Positions 5,992 to 6,356 of a stretch of 6,356 nt of DNA are shown here, piece after piece. The notes below the pieces were generated by a model. It searched no databases, was not told where the DNA came from, and worked only from the letters and a program-made list of their open reading frames with translations. Both the position numbers and the translations under genes were made by a program. Origin of the DNA: Gallionella sp. (GTDB taxonomy: Bacteria; Pseudomonadota; Gammaproteobacteria; Burkholderiales; Gallionellaceae); the NCBI GenBank assembly GCA_024654105.1, contig JANLID010000037.1, positions 1 through 6,356 on the forward strand. Direction: 5' to 3'. Position 1 is the first letter of the stretch, and every line of letters starts with the position of its first letter.

Positions 5992-6356
5992 TCAGGAAAT
6001 GAAACTCTTCTTGCGATCCTCGATCTCGCGCGCCTTGGCGATCATCTTGTGCAGGCTGCCGGGGTCTTTGCATTTATGTCCGCCGAACAGCTCCATCGGG
6101 TTGAGCCGCCCGGCCTTCATCAGAGCAAGGCCAACACCCTGCATCGCCAGCGCGTTCTTGATGCCTTGCACAAAGCCGTCCTTGAAATACATCGCCAGCG
6201 AGAACTTCAACTCGTTGACGCGCCCGGTCCTGGCGAGATTGTTCCAGAACAGCCGGGCGACCTCGCGGGTCGGCTGGCCTTTCGGTGCCAGGTTGAGGCG
6301 ATGCGCGTAATTCGCCAGCCCGTGCATGATGTGGGTGATGGGCAACTTGCGCGGGC
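5992..6356 (-). CDS. hdrC: Heterodisulfide reductase subunit C-like protein, 3' part
   Basis: The C-terminal 120 residues of an HdrC-like protein. The gene is cut by the window edge, and the frame stays open to base 6356. A TTG at 6345 could look like a start, but the frame continues upstream (PRK before LPITHIMHG) and the motif is internal. HdrC carries two [4Fe-4S] clusters in its N-terminal part and links HdrA-like flavoproteins to HdrB; that part is outside the window. Visible are the helical C-terminal segments typical of the HdrC/QmoC family, including GLANYAHRLNL, REVARLFWNNLARTGRVNEL, and an ending MELFGGHKCKDPGSLHKM. The stop lies 16 bases before the hdrB start. Identification rests on this layout and the adjacent hdrB. 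Whether it was once part of a QmoC-like fusion cannot be judged, but no membrane domain follows it. Confidence 0.85.
   Translation of the reverse strand, partial: PRKLPITHIMHGLANYAHRLNLAPKGQPTREVARLFWNNLARTGRVNELKFSLAMYFKDGFVQGIKNALAMQGVGLALMKAGRLNPMELFGGHKCKDPGSLHKMIAKAREIEDRKKSFIS

Overview
The window reads as a dissimilatory sulfur-metabolism locus of a proteobacterium, most likely a sulfur-oxidising betaproteobacterium of the Nitrosomonadales (Gallionellaceae / Sulfuricella / Thiobacillus-like). This placement is inferred from the style of the proteins and the intergenic repeats; no database search was possible. Two gene blocks face each other.

Plus strand (1-3984): the 3' part of aprB and the complete aprA encode APS (adenylylsulfate) reductase, which in sulfur oxidisers makes APS from sulfite and AMP. 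They end at a clear intrinsic terminator (2433-2460). Next come a compact inverted repeat of a widespread intergenic type (2468-2551), a 301-residue YkgJ/FliB-type cysteine-cluster protein (2577-3482), a 247-base gap, and a small winged-helix-like DNA-binding protein (3730-3984).

Minus strand (6356 down to 4133): the 3' part of an hdrC-like gene, a complete hdrB-like gene with both CCG cysteine motifs intact, and a single-domain rhodanese form a tight probable operon. A strong GC-rich hairpin (4566-4593) follows, then an unrecognised 133-residue protein (4133-4534). A second GC-rich hairpin repeat (4051-4102) lies between the converging gene ends at 3984 and 4133.

Working model: AprBA exchanges electrons with a heterodisulfide-reductase-like module. 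AprA carries an insertion at about residues 132-157 that resembles, from memory, AprA of sulfate reducers and of the sulfur-oxidiser lineage that uses Qmo-type partners. The hdrC-hdrB pair may be the soluble end of a QmoAB-HdrCB type complex whose other genes lie beyond base 6356. The rhodanese could link the module to sulfane-sulfur handling. No clearly new defence or mobile system is visible. The most interesting points are the Apr/HdrCB pairing, the attached rhodanese and unknown gene, and three different intergenic repeat families within about 2.1 kb.
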